From Kiritimatiellales bacterium (GTDB lineage Bacteria > Verrucomicrobiota > Kiritimatiellia > Kiritimatiellales > Pontiellaceae), in NCBI GenBank assembly GCA_030621805.1, contig JAUXGY010000010.1:1-15697 (forward strand): a stretch of 15,697 nt of DNA. The letters are read 5' to 3'. The notes under the pieces are model-generated. The model made no database searches. It saw only the letters and a list, made by a program, of their open reading frames with translations, and was not told where the DNA came from. Within the stretch, counting starts at the first letter, position 1, and each line of letters begins with the position of its first letter. The position numbers and the translations under genes were made by a program. Positions 1-8,199 of this stretch are shown here, piece by piece.

Positions 1-582
1 TACCGCTCCCCCGATAAATGCTACGCCACCTGCATGATGGTTCCCCCGGTGTTCTCGAATATTGCCCCGAAGGCCTTTGGCGAGGACGAGGGATCGGGCA
101 TGTACTGGATGGCCCACTATAAAGGAAAGCTGGTCTATCCAGAGGATATCACTTTTCGTTTCGTGGGGACGGGGGATTCAATTTTGGTGGTTCGCGTGGA
201 TGAAAAGATTGTTTTCGGGGCTGGATTTTCCATGAGCGTTCAAGAACGGGTGATCTCACCCTTCTGGACCTCCAACGATCCGGAAAACAGGATCTATTGG
301 ATGGGTAACAGCCAATCCACCTTTGGGGACTGGATCACGCTCAAAGCGGGGGTTCCACTCGATATGGAGCTCTTTACGGGCGACCGTGCCGCCTGGATAT
401 TCAGCGTGATGCTGGCTGTGCAGGTGAAGGGCGTGGACTACGAAATAAACAAGCAAGGGGGACCGATTCTTCCGGCCTTTAAAACAGAAGAATTATCGCA
501 CGACCTGCTCGACGCCATCTATAAATATCTCCCGGTAGGCGAAGTCTGCTTAACCAATGGACCCGTATTCAATGACTACTAA
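1..582 (+). CDS. PA14-like secreted protein, 5' partial
   Basis: The reading frame is already open at base 1 and ends with TAA at 580-582, so the start lies outside the window; the internal ATGs at 34 and 37 are probably not the real start. The visible 193 residues are rich in aromatic and beta-strand-like segments. A stretch around YWMAHYKGKLVYPEDITFRF followed by an alternating ILVVRVD strand resembles the core of PA14-type beta-barrel domains, in which a glycan or other ligand may be bound. No enzymatic motif is visible. The gene overlaps the next secreted-protein gene by 26 bases (or 11, depending on that start), so the two are probably co-translated. The PA14 assignment rests on recalled pattern similarity only; a beta-rich protein of unknown function is the fallback. 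Confidence 0.6.
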   Translation, partial: YRSPDKCYATCMMVPPVFSNIAPKAFGEDEGSGMYWMAHYKGKLVYPEDITFRFVGTGDSILVVRVDEKIVFGAGFSMSVQERVISPFWTSNDPENRIYWMGNSQSTFGDWITLKAGVPLDMELFTGDRAAWIFSVMLAVQVKGVDYEINKQGGPILPAFKTEELSHDLLDAIYKYLPVGEVCLTNGPVFNDY

Positions 583-1306
583 GCGAGTAAACAAACGAGG
601 CATTTTCCTGGTTGCACTTGTCTTTTGTGTTTCAGTCGGCGCGGAGATGAGGACGTGGACCCTATCGAGCGGGAAGCAGCACAAGGCAGAATTCGTGCAC
701 GTGATGGGCGATCAAGTCATACTGAAAAACCCCGAGGGCGTCACGAAGAAGGTTAAGATCGATGAGCTCTCTGCCGAGGATCGGCAATTTATCGAATTGT
801 CCTCCCCGCCCCGTCTCGACCTTAACTTTACTCGAAAAACCGAGCAAAAGGTCTTTTCAAATCGATTTACGCTTTATCTGAAGCCGGATGTTAACTTTAA
901 CACCTTTGGCGTTCGGGTCAGGCAAACCAGCGCAGGTTCCTACAACCACGAATTGCAGGTTGAATTTTTTGCCATCGGGAAGGAGCGCACGGGAAATCGA
1001 TATCAGCTGCTCGACCGGCAATCCAGTTCGTTTGTTCCGAACAAGGAAAACCGGCGTTCCCATCAGTTCATCGGAAAAACAGTTGAGCTGGATGACTACG
1101 TGATCGGCACCATACGCGGGGGCATGGCCTATGCGGGGCATCTAATCCTCGTCTCCGATTCCCGAGGGGAACTGATCAGCACAAATGCCTCTTCCAAATG
1201 GCTTCTCGAACATGTAGAAAACCTAAAGAAACTTTCCGTGGGCAACTACATGGATAAAACCTGTACCCGCACCTTTCCCACCCGTCCAAAATCGCCCCAT
1301 TATTGA
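557..1306 (+). CDS. Secreted SHD1-domain protein
   Basis: This encodes a 249-residue protein with a Sec-type signal peptide: basic MTTKRVNKRG, then a hydrophobic IFLVALVFCVSVGA, with cleavage likely near VGA-EM. Immediately after it, about residues 31-80, is an SHD1-like (SLA1 homology 1-like) domain, recognisable by RTWTLSSGKQHKAEF, a valine-rich strand, and a closing KIDELSAEDRQFIE. Such domains are common in secreted proteins of planctomycetes and relatives, where their role is unclear. The remainder (about 85-249) is beta-rich with no motif I recognise. The start is uncertain: ATG 557 gives the longest form, but ATG 572 gives a cleaner signal peptide and has an equally weak ribosome site. 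It overlaps the upstream PA14-like gene, suggesting coupled translation and perhaps physical partnership. Confidence 0.72.
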   Translation: MDPYSMTTKRVNKRGIFLVALVFCVSVGAEMRTWTLSSGKQHKAEFVHVMGDQVILKNPEGVTKKVKIDELSAEDRQFIELSSPPRLDLNFTRKTEQKVFSNRFTLYLKPDVNFNTFGVRVRQTSAGSYNHELQVEFFAIGKERTGNRYQLLDRQSSSFVPNKENRRSHQFIGKTVELDDYVIGTIRGGMAYAGHLILVSDSRGELISTNASSKWLLEHVENLKKLSVGNYMDKTCTRTFPTRPKSPHY

Positions 1307-1473
1307 ATCCCCTCTTGCAAGGTAGGCATCGAAACCCATGAAACCGCTCAGACGTTTAATGAGACTAAATACAAAGCCACGATATCCCGCACTGCTTTAG
1401 TCATTGGCTTGTTGGCGATAAGACGAGGATACAATATGGCGAAGTTTTATCAGAAGCAGGATCTGGAGTTTTA
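1307..1473 (+). other. Intergenic region with possible 12-codon leader peptide
   Basis: No conventional gene is visible. A 12-codon ORF (ATG at 1436, TAA at 1472-1474) has the best Shine-Dalgarno of the region (GAGGA, 1425-1429, six bases upstream). Its stop overlaps the start of the phosphatase gene as TAATG, an arrangement typical of translational coupling. The same frame has no other stop back to the TGA of the SHD1 gene at 1304-1306, 55 sense codons in all, including a hydrophobic run (TALVIGLLAI). This may be chance, a degraded C-terminal extension or a leader peptide. No promoter or terminator is clear. Confidence 0.3.
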
Positions 1474-4059
1474 ATGAGGAAAAAACCCGTGAAAAGAATT
1501 TTGACCGTATGCTGCATGTGTCTAGCCTCCATGGCCGCTGCCGACGAATTTAAGAGCCACTGGGAGAAGGCCCCGGACCGGCTTTGGGTCGGCAGGCACT
1601 ACTGGGCCAATCGCCTGCAGGATTGGGAAGTTGCAAACGGTCGGCTGGTGTGCCGAACCGCCGATTTCAAGTGGCGCAACCGTACCCTCCATTTGATTGC
1701 CGGACGAATCGAAGAGTCCGCTTCCGAACTGGACTTGTCTCTGGATCTCTCCGCAATGAATGCCTCGGATAACGTGCTGTTTTCCGGAGCGATCGGCGGC
1801 ATTCTGCTGGGGTGCGGCGAAGAGCTGGATGTCTGGGGCGCCTCCCTTGCACACGAAAGCTTTGCGCCCGGTTCCGGGCTGGCCTGCGGTTTGAACGGAA
1901 AGGGACATCTTGTGATCCGCGATCTGGAAGACGATGGAAAGCTGCTGGCGGAAGGGGTGAAAAGCTTTGATCTCAATCAACCGAACAGGATCGAAGTAAA
2001 AATCACCAAAGAGTCTTCGAAGTGGCGGGTGAGCCTGCGATGCGAAGATGAAACCGTTTCCACCGTGCTGAACTGGAACCGTCTGGTGGGCAACATGGCC
2101 TTGATCTCCCATCCGGGAACCATCGATGAAGCGGATGGCAAGAAGCTGAGCGGCATCTCCCCGGCAGCGTTCACGTTCTCCTCATGGACGATCAAAGGAA
2201 AAGCTTTCAAGCTGAACGGGCAGGAGGTGGGTCCAATTGTAAGTTCGCAATATACGCTTTCCCGAAACACCATGAAGATGACGGCCCAGCTGATGCCGGT
2301 GACGGATCGATCGATCCTGGATTATGTGGAGCTGCAGGTGAAACAGGACGGCAGCTGGATCCCCATTGACAAAGCTCCGGTCATCGTTCCGGGCTATACC
2401 GCCACCTTCCGCCAACCGAATTGGGACGATACTCAAAACGTTCTCTACCGCCTGCTTTACCATGACCGGATGAGAGATGGTTTGGTTGAAACCGGCCTCT
2501 GGGAAGGGATCATCCGCAAAGACCCGAAGGATAAAAAGGAGATTGTCCTGGCCGCCTTTACCGGCAACCACAACCTGACCCGCTGGGGATGCCGCGACTG
2601 GAACCGGGACGGTGTCGCCTATCCTCACGGCGACCTGTATGATCGCGTGGCTGAGCACAAGCCAGACCTGCTCTTCTGGTCGGGCGACCAGGTCTACGAG
2701 TGGGACAGCCCCACCCACGCCGATAAATCCGGCACGGAGAATTCATACTACGACTACCTCTACAAGTGGTATCTCTTCTGTCTTTCCACACGGGACATAA
2801 CCAAAGACATTCCCTCCGTATGCATCACGGATGATCACGACGTCTATCAGGGAAACATTTGGGGCGCGGGCGGAATAAAAGCGCCCTATCAGGAATACGG
2901 CGGATACGAAATGCCGGTAGAGTGGCTACGCATGGTGGAACGAACCCAGACCGCCCATCTGCCCGATCCGTTCGACCCGCGTGAGGTGGCCCAGGGCATT
3001 GGCGTCTATTATACCGATCTGCTGCTCGGACGCATCAGTTTTGCAATTCTCGAAGACCGCAAATTTAAGTCCGGCCCGAGGGGTACGGTTGTCCCGCTCG
3101 ATCAAGTGGCGCGTGCCGATCATGTGACCGACCCGGATATCGACCTTCTTTCCTACGACCAACCGGGATTGGAATTGCTGGGAGACCGGCAGCTGAAGTT
3201 TCTCCGTCACTGGTCCGGGGACTGGCGGGGCGCCGATCAAAAATGTGTTCTGACCCAGAGTGTATTTGCCAACATGGCCACGCATCATGGTAAAGAGGCG
3301 ATGAACCACAAGGGCTTTCTGATTGCCGACCTGGATTCCAACGGGTGGCCGCAGACCGGGCGCCGCAAGGCCCTTGAAGAAATCCGCCGAGGCTATGCCT
3401 TCACCATTGGCGGCGACCAACACCTTGCCAGTCTGATTCAACATGGGATCGACGACTGGAACGACTGTGGCTGGGCTTTCACGGTTCCATCCATCGCCAA
3501 CTACTATCCGCGCGGATGGTATCCCGCACACAAGGGACGCAACCATGTCCCCGGACTGCCGGATTACACGGGAGAGTATCTGGAAAGCTTTAAGAATAAA
3601 GTAACCGTCTGGGCGGTAAACAATCCGGACAAAAGCAGTGGCAAAGAACCCGCCTCCCTCCATGACCGCATGCCGGGATACGGCATCATCCGCTTTAACA
3701 AGGAGAGCGCGGAGATCACCATGGAGTGCTGGCCCCGCTGGGCGAACCCCCGCAAACCGGAACAACAATATCCCGGCTGGCCCAGAACGGTATCCATCGA
3801 CGACCAGTATGGACGCAAGGCCGAGGCATACCTGCCGGAACTACAGGTTGTCGGCATGCCAAACGCGGTGGTGCAGATTATGGGCGAAAAAGATGGCAAG
3901 ACGGTCTATACCCGTCGTATCACCGGCAACCGTTTCCGCCCAAAGGTTTTTTCCCGAGGCACGTACACGATCAGAGTGGGCGACCCGGATTCCGACCGCT
4001 GGAAAGAATTCCAAGACATAAAGGCCGGAGACACTGCGCCGCTAAAAGTGGAATTCTAA
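1474..4059 (+). CDS. PhoD-like metallophosphatase with N-terminal concanavalin-like domain, secreted
   Basis: This 861-residue protein has a Sec signal peptide (basic MRKKPVKR, hydrophobic core, likely cleavage at MAAA-DE). Residues about 25-245 look like a concanavalin/LamG-like beta-sandwich, and about 250-350 look like a fibronectin-III-like linker. From about 355 comes a PhoD-type calcineurin-like phosphoesterase core: FTGNHN at its start, SGDQVYE with D405, TDDHD with D453, D454, H455 and D456, and GGDQH with D648 and H650. These are the expected metal-ligand blocks. PhoD enzymes are secreted phosphomonoesterases or diesterases that use Fe/Ca-type centres, but the substrate here cannot be read from sequence. 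The length exceeds simple PhoD because of the front domains. The start is supported by GGAG at 1465-1468. The metalloprotease gene begins 17 bases downstream, so co-transcription is likely. Confidence 0.85.
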   Translation: MRKKPVKRILTVCCMCLASMAAADEFKSHWEKAPDRLWVGRHYWANRLQDWEVANGRLVCRTADFKWRNRTLHLIAGRIEESASELDLSLDLSAMNASDNVLFSGAIGGILLGCGEELDVWGASLAHESFAPGSGLACGLNGKGHLVIRDLEDDGKLLAEGVKSFDLNQPNRIEVKITKESSKWRVSLRCEDETVSTVLNWNRLVGNMALISHPGTIDEADGKKLSGISPAAFTFSSWTIKGKAFKLNGQEVGPIVSSQYTLSRNTMKMTAQLMPVTDRSILDYVELQVKQDGSWIPIDKAPVIVPGYTATFRQPNWDDTQNVLYRLLYHDRMRDGLVETGLWEGIIRKDPKDKKEIVLAAFTGNHNLTRWGCRDWNRDGVAYPHGDLYDRVAEHKPDLLFWSGDQVYEWDSPTHADKSGTENSYYDYLYKWYLFCLSTRDITKDIPSVCITDDHDVYQGNIWGAGGIKAPYQEYGGYEMPVEWLRMVERTQTAHLPDPFDPREVAQGIGVYYTDLLLGRISFAILEDRKFKSGPRGTVVPLDQVARADHVTDPDIDLLSYDQPGLELLGDRQLKFLRHWSGDWRGADQKCVLTQSVFANMATHHGKEAMNHKGFLIADLDSNGWPQTGRRKALEEIRRGYAFTIGGDQHLASLIQHGIDDWNDCGWAFTVPSIANYYPRGWYPAHKGRNHVPGLPDYTGEYLESFKNKVTVWAVNNPDKSSGKEPASLHDRMPGYGIIRFNKESAEITMECWPRWANPRKPEQQYPGWPRTVSIDDQYGRKAEAYLPELQVVGMPNAVVQIMGEKDGKTVYTRRITGNRFRPKVFSRGTYTIRVGDPDSDRWKEFQDIKAGDTAPLKVEF

Positions 4060-4076
4060 TCTAAACGAGAGTAGCC

Positions 4077-7000
4077 ATGACACTGAAGAATATATTGATT
4101 TTGATTGTTTTGACGGGACTGGTCGGAAGTTCCTTTGCGGCACCGGCCACGTGGGTCCAGTCGGTCACGTATGACGGCGAAACCCTTACGATGCGACTGA
4201 CGAAAGATGACCTTCGCGGGGAAAACTTTGAACTCTTGTCGCAGAATGGATCGGGCGGTTACGATGAAGTCACCCCGGTGGGAGAGCGCTCCTACATGGG
4301 CACGGTCGATGAGTATCCCGGCGCGGTTTCCTGCGGCATCCTAAAGGATGACGGCACGTTCTGGGGCGCGGTCTATTTTGAACGCGGCGCAATTTGGTAT
4401 ACGCTGGGTAGTTCCGTGGTGGACACCCTGGGTATGGATTATATCCATTTTATAGACTATCAAGTCCCTTCGGATCCGACGATCGCCGTCGGTCAGGCGG
4501 GTTCAACCATGTATGCCTACGAGCTTGGGATTGATGCCGACTATGACTATTACACGGCTTCGGGGAGCAGCGTGGCAACGGTACTGGAGGGAATTGAGTA
4601 TTCCGTTTGCGTGGTGCGTGTCATCTACATGCGCGACGTATTGCTGCGTCCGTATCTCGGTCGTGTGATCATTCGTTCAACGTCGGCGCAGAATCCCTAT
4701 AACGGCTACACAGAAACGGATTACATGAGGGAAGTTAGACTTGAGTGGACGAACAACCAGACCGACACGGATCCCGACTTGGTTGCGGGCCTATCGCCAA
4801 CGAAAGTCGGCGGGGGCTGGAGCTATCGGGAGACCGTAGGTGAGGCGAATGGATTCTCAGTCAATCATACCCAGGACGACGGAAGTTTTGATCATGTTTT
4901 CCGCCACGAAATGGGGCATAACTGGGCCCTCAATCATGCCGAGGGCGGTTGGCCGGAAGGAACGGGGCTCATGGGAGGCAACAGCGCCGGTCGTTTCACA
5001 GCTTGCGAAGCGTATGTCGTTTTTGGTTATCGGGATAACCGATTGACTAAGGGGGGGATTCTAGACGATGAAGGCACCTATACCGCAGTTGAACTGCCTC
5101 CCTATGCCAGTATGGATACAGGGAAATTTATACAGAACGTCACCTCAACGCTCACCTTCAGTGTGCTCGCCAATGACTATGATGCCAATGGACAGGCGCT
5201 GAGCCTGTCCTCCTTCGATGGCACGTCGGCAAACGGAGGTGCGGTGACCCAGCAAGGCCAAGATCTGGTCTACACGGCACCGGGCGCATTTGTGGGTACC
5301 GATTACTTTACCTATACGATTCAGGATACCGCAGGCGGAACGGCGATGGGGGTTGTGATTGTCGACGTCCTGCCGAACGATTCACTACAGCTGTATCTGC
5401 CGCTGGATGAAACCACCGGAAGGACGACGGCGGACTATTCAGTGTATAAAAATGACGGGACCGTTTCCTCAGACCTTTCGGACCTCTCCATTCCAGGACA
5501 ACACGCGAATGCAATCGATTTCGACGGCGTCGAAGATTATGTTGAAGTTTCAGACCTGACGCTGGCCTCGGATACGGTCACGATCACCGCCTGGATCAAG
5601 CCGGATGCGAACCAGAGTGCCTATGCCGGCATTGTTTTCGCCAGAAACGGCGAAAGCGCCTCAGGGTTGAATATCCATGATGACGGAAAGCTTCGCTACC
5701 ACTGGAACAATGACGAATACACATGGAACTCACGCCTTGCCCCGCCGGTTGGCACCTGGACCTTCGTCGCTCTGGTGGTTGAACCTACCAAGGCAACCAT
5801 CTACATGAATGACGGTTCCGGCTTCGAGTCTAAAGTGCATACTGGAATCCATACCGCAACGAGCTTGGGGAATCCCAGCATTGGAAGGGATCCTTCGACT
5901 TCGCTATCAAGGTACTTTGCCGGGGGGATCGATGAGGTTCGAATCTACAACGAGTCCATGTCGCAGGCCGAGTTGCAAAACGTCTACGACGGGGGCAGCC
6001 GTGCAGGAAGCCCCAGCCCGTTCGACGGAGCATTCGATTATGACCTCCCAGAGGTCAGTTGGGCTCCCGATACGCTCGCAACGAGCCACGAGGTCTACAT
6101 CGGCACCAACCAAGCCGCCGTTGCCAGTGCCGATACCGGGTCGCCGGAATATCAGGGTTCAACGACGAGTCCCTCGTGGATGTACGACCGCCTGTTGAAC
6201 ACGACCTTCTACTGGCGTGTCGATACCGTGACGCCTTCGGGCACGATTACCGGCGCGGTCTGGAGCTTTACAACCAGCAGTAAGGTCTTTGAAGAGGATG
6301 AAGAGGGGCTGATCGCCCACTGGAAACTTGATGAAGGCAGCGGTCTGGTCACGGTGGATTCTTCGCTCAATAGCCATGTCGGCGTGCTGATGAACGGTCC
6401 CGCATGGACGAACGGGTTCACCGGCGGTGCACTTTCGTTCGATGGCGGGAATGATTCGGTGACCTTCGATACCGGCCCGTCGCTGTCTGGCCAGACCGAC
6501 TTTACGCTCTCGGTCTGGATCAAGACGAGTTCCGCAACGGATCAGGTGATCCTTCAACAACGGAGCGGATTCGGCGCTTCCGGCTATAATGGCCAGTACC
6601 AGTTCAAGATCAACGCCAACGGTACCGTGGGTTTCTACGTCTTTGGGAATAGCGCGTACCAGTACAACTTTAGCACCACGGCCACCGTAAATGACGGTCA
6701 GTGGCATTTTGTCTCTGCAGTGCGCGATGGAATGAATGGGTACATCTACATCGATGGCAATCCGGTTCCGGCAGCTTCGGACAGCGGCACGATCCGCGAT
6801 CTCGATGCGTCCATCTCAGTAGGAATGGGGTTTGATATCCGCGACAACGACAAACCGTTCAACGGGTTGATCGACGACGCAAAAATCTACGATTTGGCCC
6901 TGGGCGGCTCGGAGCTGGAGGCTCTCTACAGTCGTTATTTAGACACCGACGCCGATGGCATGCCGAACGGTTGGGAAATCGACCATGGCCTTAATCCTTT

Positions 7001-7319
7001 GGTCGACGACACGGCGGGGAATCCCGATCTCGACGCGTATAATAACTGGTATGAATATGTGGCCGACACCGACCCGCTCGATGGGGATTCGTGGCAAACC
7101 TTCTCGGGTGAGCTGTCTCCGGAATCCGACGAGGTGATCCTCCGGTTCCGAACCTCGGCCAACCGCAACTATGCCGTCGAGTACCGCGCCGACCTGACCT
7201 CGGGAACCTGGCAGGATCTCGGTTCAGTATTATACTCCGGCACCGGTTCGGAAATAACCGTTCAGGATGCCGCCATCGGCCCCTGCCGCTATTATCGGAT
7301 CCGGATCCAGCTGCCGTAA
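4077..7319 (+). CDS. Secreted metzincin-like metalloprotease with cadherin-like, LamG x2 and TSP3-type regions
   Basis: This 1080-residue protein has a signal peptide (ILILIVLTGLVGSSFA, cleavage near SFA-AP). The catalytic region, about residues 25-340, contains HEMGHNWALNH: zinc ligands H277, H281 and H287 with catalytic E278. GLMGGN follows, with M299 as the likely Met-turn, giving a metzincin-type endopeptidase. Then come a bacterial cadherin/Ig-like repeat with VLANDYD (about 345-435), a LamG/concanavalin-like domain (about 437-640), a fibronectin-III-like domain (about 645-736), and a second LamG-like domain (about 744-955). A calcium-type segment DTDADGMPNGWEIDHGLNP (about 956-1000) resembles thrombospondin type 3, and a beta-rich tail ends the protein. 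The LamG-like domains probably bind polysaccharide or glycoprotein. The substrate is unknown. It lies 17 bases after the phosphatase gene and converges on the hydroxyproline regulator. Confidence 0.85.
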   Translation: MTLKNILILIVLTGLVGSSFAAPATWVQSVTYDGETLTMRLTKDDLRGENFELLSQNGSGGYDEVTPVGERSYMGTVDEYPGAVSCGILKDDGTFWGAVYFERGAIWYTLGSSVVDTLGMDYIHFIDYQVPSDPTIAVGQAGSTMYAYELGIDADYDYYTASGSSVATVLEGIEYSVCVVRVIYMRDVLLRPYLGRVIIRSTSAQNPYNGYTETDYMREVRLEWTNNQTDTDPDLVAGLSPTKVGGGWSYRETVGEANGFSVNHTQDDGSFDHVFRHEMGHNWALNHAEGGWPEGTGLMGGNSAGRFTACEAYVVFGYRDNRLTKGGILDDEGTYTAVELPPYASMDTGKFIQNVTSTLTFSVLANDYDANGQALSLSSFDGTSANGGAVTQQGQDLVYTAPGAFVGTDYFTYTIQDTAGGTAMGVVIVDVLPNDSLQLYLPLDETTGRTTADYSVYKNDGTVSSDLSDLSIPGQHANAIDFDGVEDYVEVSDLTLASDTVTITAWIKPDANQSAYAGIVFARNGESASGLNIHDDGKLRYHWNNDEYTWNSRLAPPVGTWTFVALVVEPTKATIYMNDGSGFESKVHTGIHTATSLGNPSIGRDPSTSLSRYFAGGIDEVRIYNESMSQAELQNVYDGGSRAGSPSPFDGAFDYDLPEVSWAPDTLATSHEVYIGTNQAAVASADTGSPEYQGSTTSPSWMYDRLLNTTFYWRVDTVTPSGTITGAVWSFTTSSKVFEEDEEGLIAHWKLDEGSGLVTVDSSLNSHVGVLMNGPAWTNGFTGGALSFDGGNDSVTFDTGPSLSGQTDFTLSVWIKTSSATDQVILQQRSGFGASGYNGQYQFKINANGTVGFYVFGNSAYQYNFSTTATVNDGQWHFVSAVRDGMNGYIYIDGNPVPAASDSGTIRDLDASISVGMGFDIRDNDKPFNGLIDDAKIYDLALGGSELEALYSRYLDTDADGMPNGWEIDHGLNPLVDDTAGNPDLDAYNNWYEYVADTDPLDGDSWQTFSGELSPESDEVILRFRTSANRNYAVEYRADLTSGTWQDLGSVLYSGTGSEITVQDAAIGPCRYYRIRIQLP

Positions 7320-7357
7320 GAGTTGCTGGTGTAGCGGAAGCCGGAAAATTAAACCGT

Positions 7358-8098
7358 CTACCTGAACATTCGCCGGTAAAGTGCGGGCGACATTCCGACC
7401 GTCTGTTTGAATTGGCGGGAAAAGGTGCTTTGATCGGAGTATCCGCAGTTAAAGGCAATCTCGGAAATCACTTCATGGGTCTCTTTCAGCTGCTTGACCG
7501 CAGCGTCCATTCGCACCTTCAGGATGAACTGTTTCGGTGTGATTTCAAAAATATTAGCCATGCGCTTTTCAAGCTGATAGGTCGAAAGCGAGACCCTGTG
7601 GGCCAGATCCTGAATCTTTAGCGGCTGGTCATAGTGGGTCTGTACATAATCGACCACCTCGCCGATTCCGGAATAATCCTTCTTGCTTCCGGTTGTTTTA
7701 TGGAGGTCTTTCGAAATGCCTACAAGCCCAATGACCTGGCCGTTCTTGCTCATCAGGGGAATTTTATTGGTGATGCACCACCCGGTTCCATGCGAGGGGT
7801 AGATCTGGAGCTCGAGCCGGTTAAGCAGCGATTGGCCTGTTTTCAGTACCTCATCGTCCTGCGCGCGATAGCCCGTTCCGAGCGGGGTGGAAAAAACCTG
7901 GTCGGCCGTCAGACCGATCAGCTCGTTCTTGTCTGCATAACCGCACCGATGCACGAGTGACTGGTTGACGACCACATATTGCCCGTCTCTGTTTTTAATA
8001 AAATAGACGAGGTCGATCATATGATCAAACAACGCCTCGCCAGTGAAGGGGGCCTCCAACTGATCCAGCATTGCCGATATGAGATATTCTTTCTTCAT
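7358..8098 (-). CDS. PAS-AraC family transcriptional regulator, probable activator of the hydroxyproline operon
   Basis: From the ATG at 8098 this encodes 246 residues. A GTG at 8155 could extend it by 19 residues, but that extension is cysteine- and phenylalanine-rich and does not look like the start of a PAS protein, so I prefer the ATG. Residues about 21-133 form a PAS domain (DLVYFIKNRDGQYVVVNQS, then IPLMSKNGQVIGLVGISKDL), which usually senses a small ligand, redox state or oxygen. Residues about 143-246 are an AraC/XylS double helix-turn-helix with the signature ISEIAFNCGYSDQSTFSRQF and a closing GMSPALYRR. It is divergent from the hydroxyproline catabolic genes, so local control of them is the natural inference. 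Its N-terminal architecture differs from the cupin-type sensors of many AraC proteins. The inducer is not known. Confidence 0.88.
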   Translation of the reverse strand: MKKEYLISAMLDQLEAPFTGEALFDHMIDLVYFIKNRDGQYVVVNQSLVHRCGYADKNELIGLTADQVFSTPLGTGYRAQDDEVLKTGQSLLNRLELQIYPSHGTGWCITNKIPLMSKNGQVIGLVGISKDLHKTTGSKKDYSGIGEVVDYVQTHYDQPLKIQDLAHRVSLSTYQLEKRMANIFEITPKQFILKVRMDAAVKQLKETHEVISEIAFNCGYSDQSTFSRQFKQTVGMSPALYRRMFR

Positions 8099-8099
8099 G

Positions 8100-8143
8100 G
8101 TGCAAAAATAGAAGTTAAAACTGGCTAAAGTGCAAAGACAGAA
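8100..8143. promoter_or_regulatory. Candidate AraC-type operator: two direct repeats 30 bp apart
   Basis: GTGCAAAAATAGAA (8100-8113) and GTGCAAAGACAGAA (8130-8143) match at 12 of 14 positions. Their starts are exactly 30 bp apart, about three helical turns, so both lie on one DNA face. AraC-family proteins typically bind tandem direct repeats. The left copy sits directly upstream of the regulator's start codon, and the right copy overlaps the possible -35 of the catabolic promoter, which would allow both autoregulation and activation. A weaker related TTGCAATTCTAATA starts at 8163. Binding is inferred. Confidence 0.5.
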
Positions 8144-8162
8144 TCCACGCGGCACCTATACA
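8135..8162 (+). promoter_or_regulatory. Candidate promoter of the hydroxyproline operon
   Basis: AAGACA (8135-8140) and TATACA (8157-8162) each match the sigma-70 consensus at four of six bases and are separated by 16 bp. This is a weak promoter, as expected for an activator-dependent gene. The poor -35 is embedded in the second direct repeat, fitting class II activation by the divergent regulator. The resulting leader would be about 30 bases and includes AGAGGA at 8188-8193, a good ribosome site for the first gene. Confidence 0.35.
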
Positions 8163-8199
8163 TTGCAATTCTAATAATTCACCTTTTAGAGGAAAAGCA

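Noticed and set aside
2926..3768. Long minus-strand ORF of 280 codons inside the phosphatase gene
   Set aside because: Antisense shadow of a gene with clear catalytic motifs; its translation shows no domain or plausible start context.
6159..6707. Minus-strand ORF of 182 codons inside the protease gene
   Set aside because: Antisense shadow of LamG-like coding sequence; no recognisable product.
8099..8155. GTG start at 8155 extending the PAS-AraC regulator by 19 residues
   Set aside because: The added residues are cysteine-rich and not typical, and the extension would run over both direct repeats.
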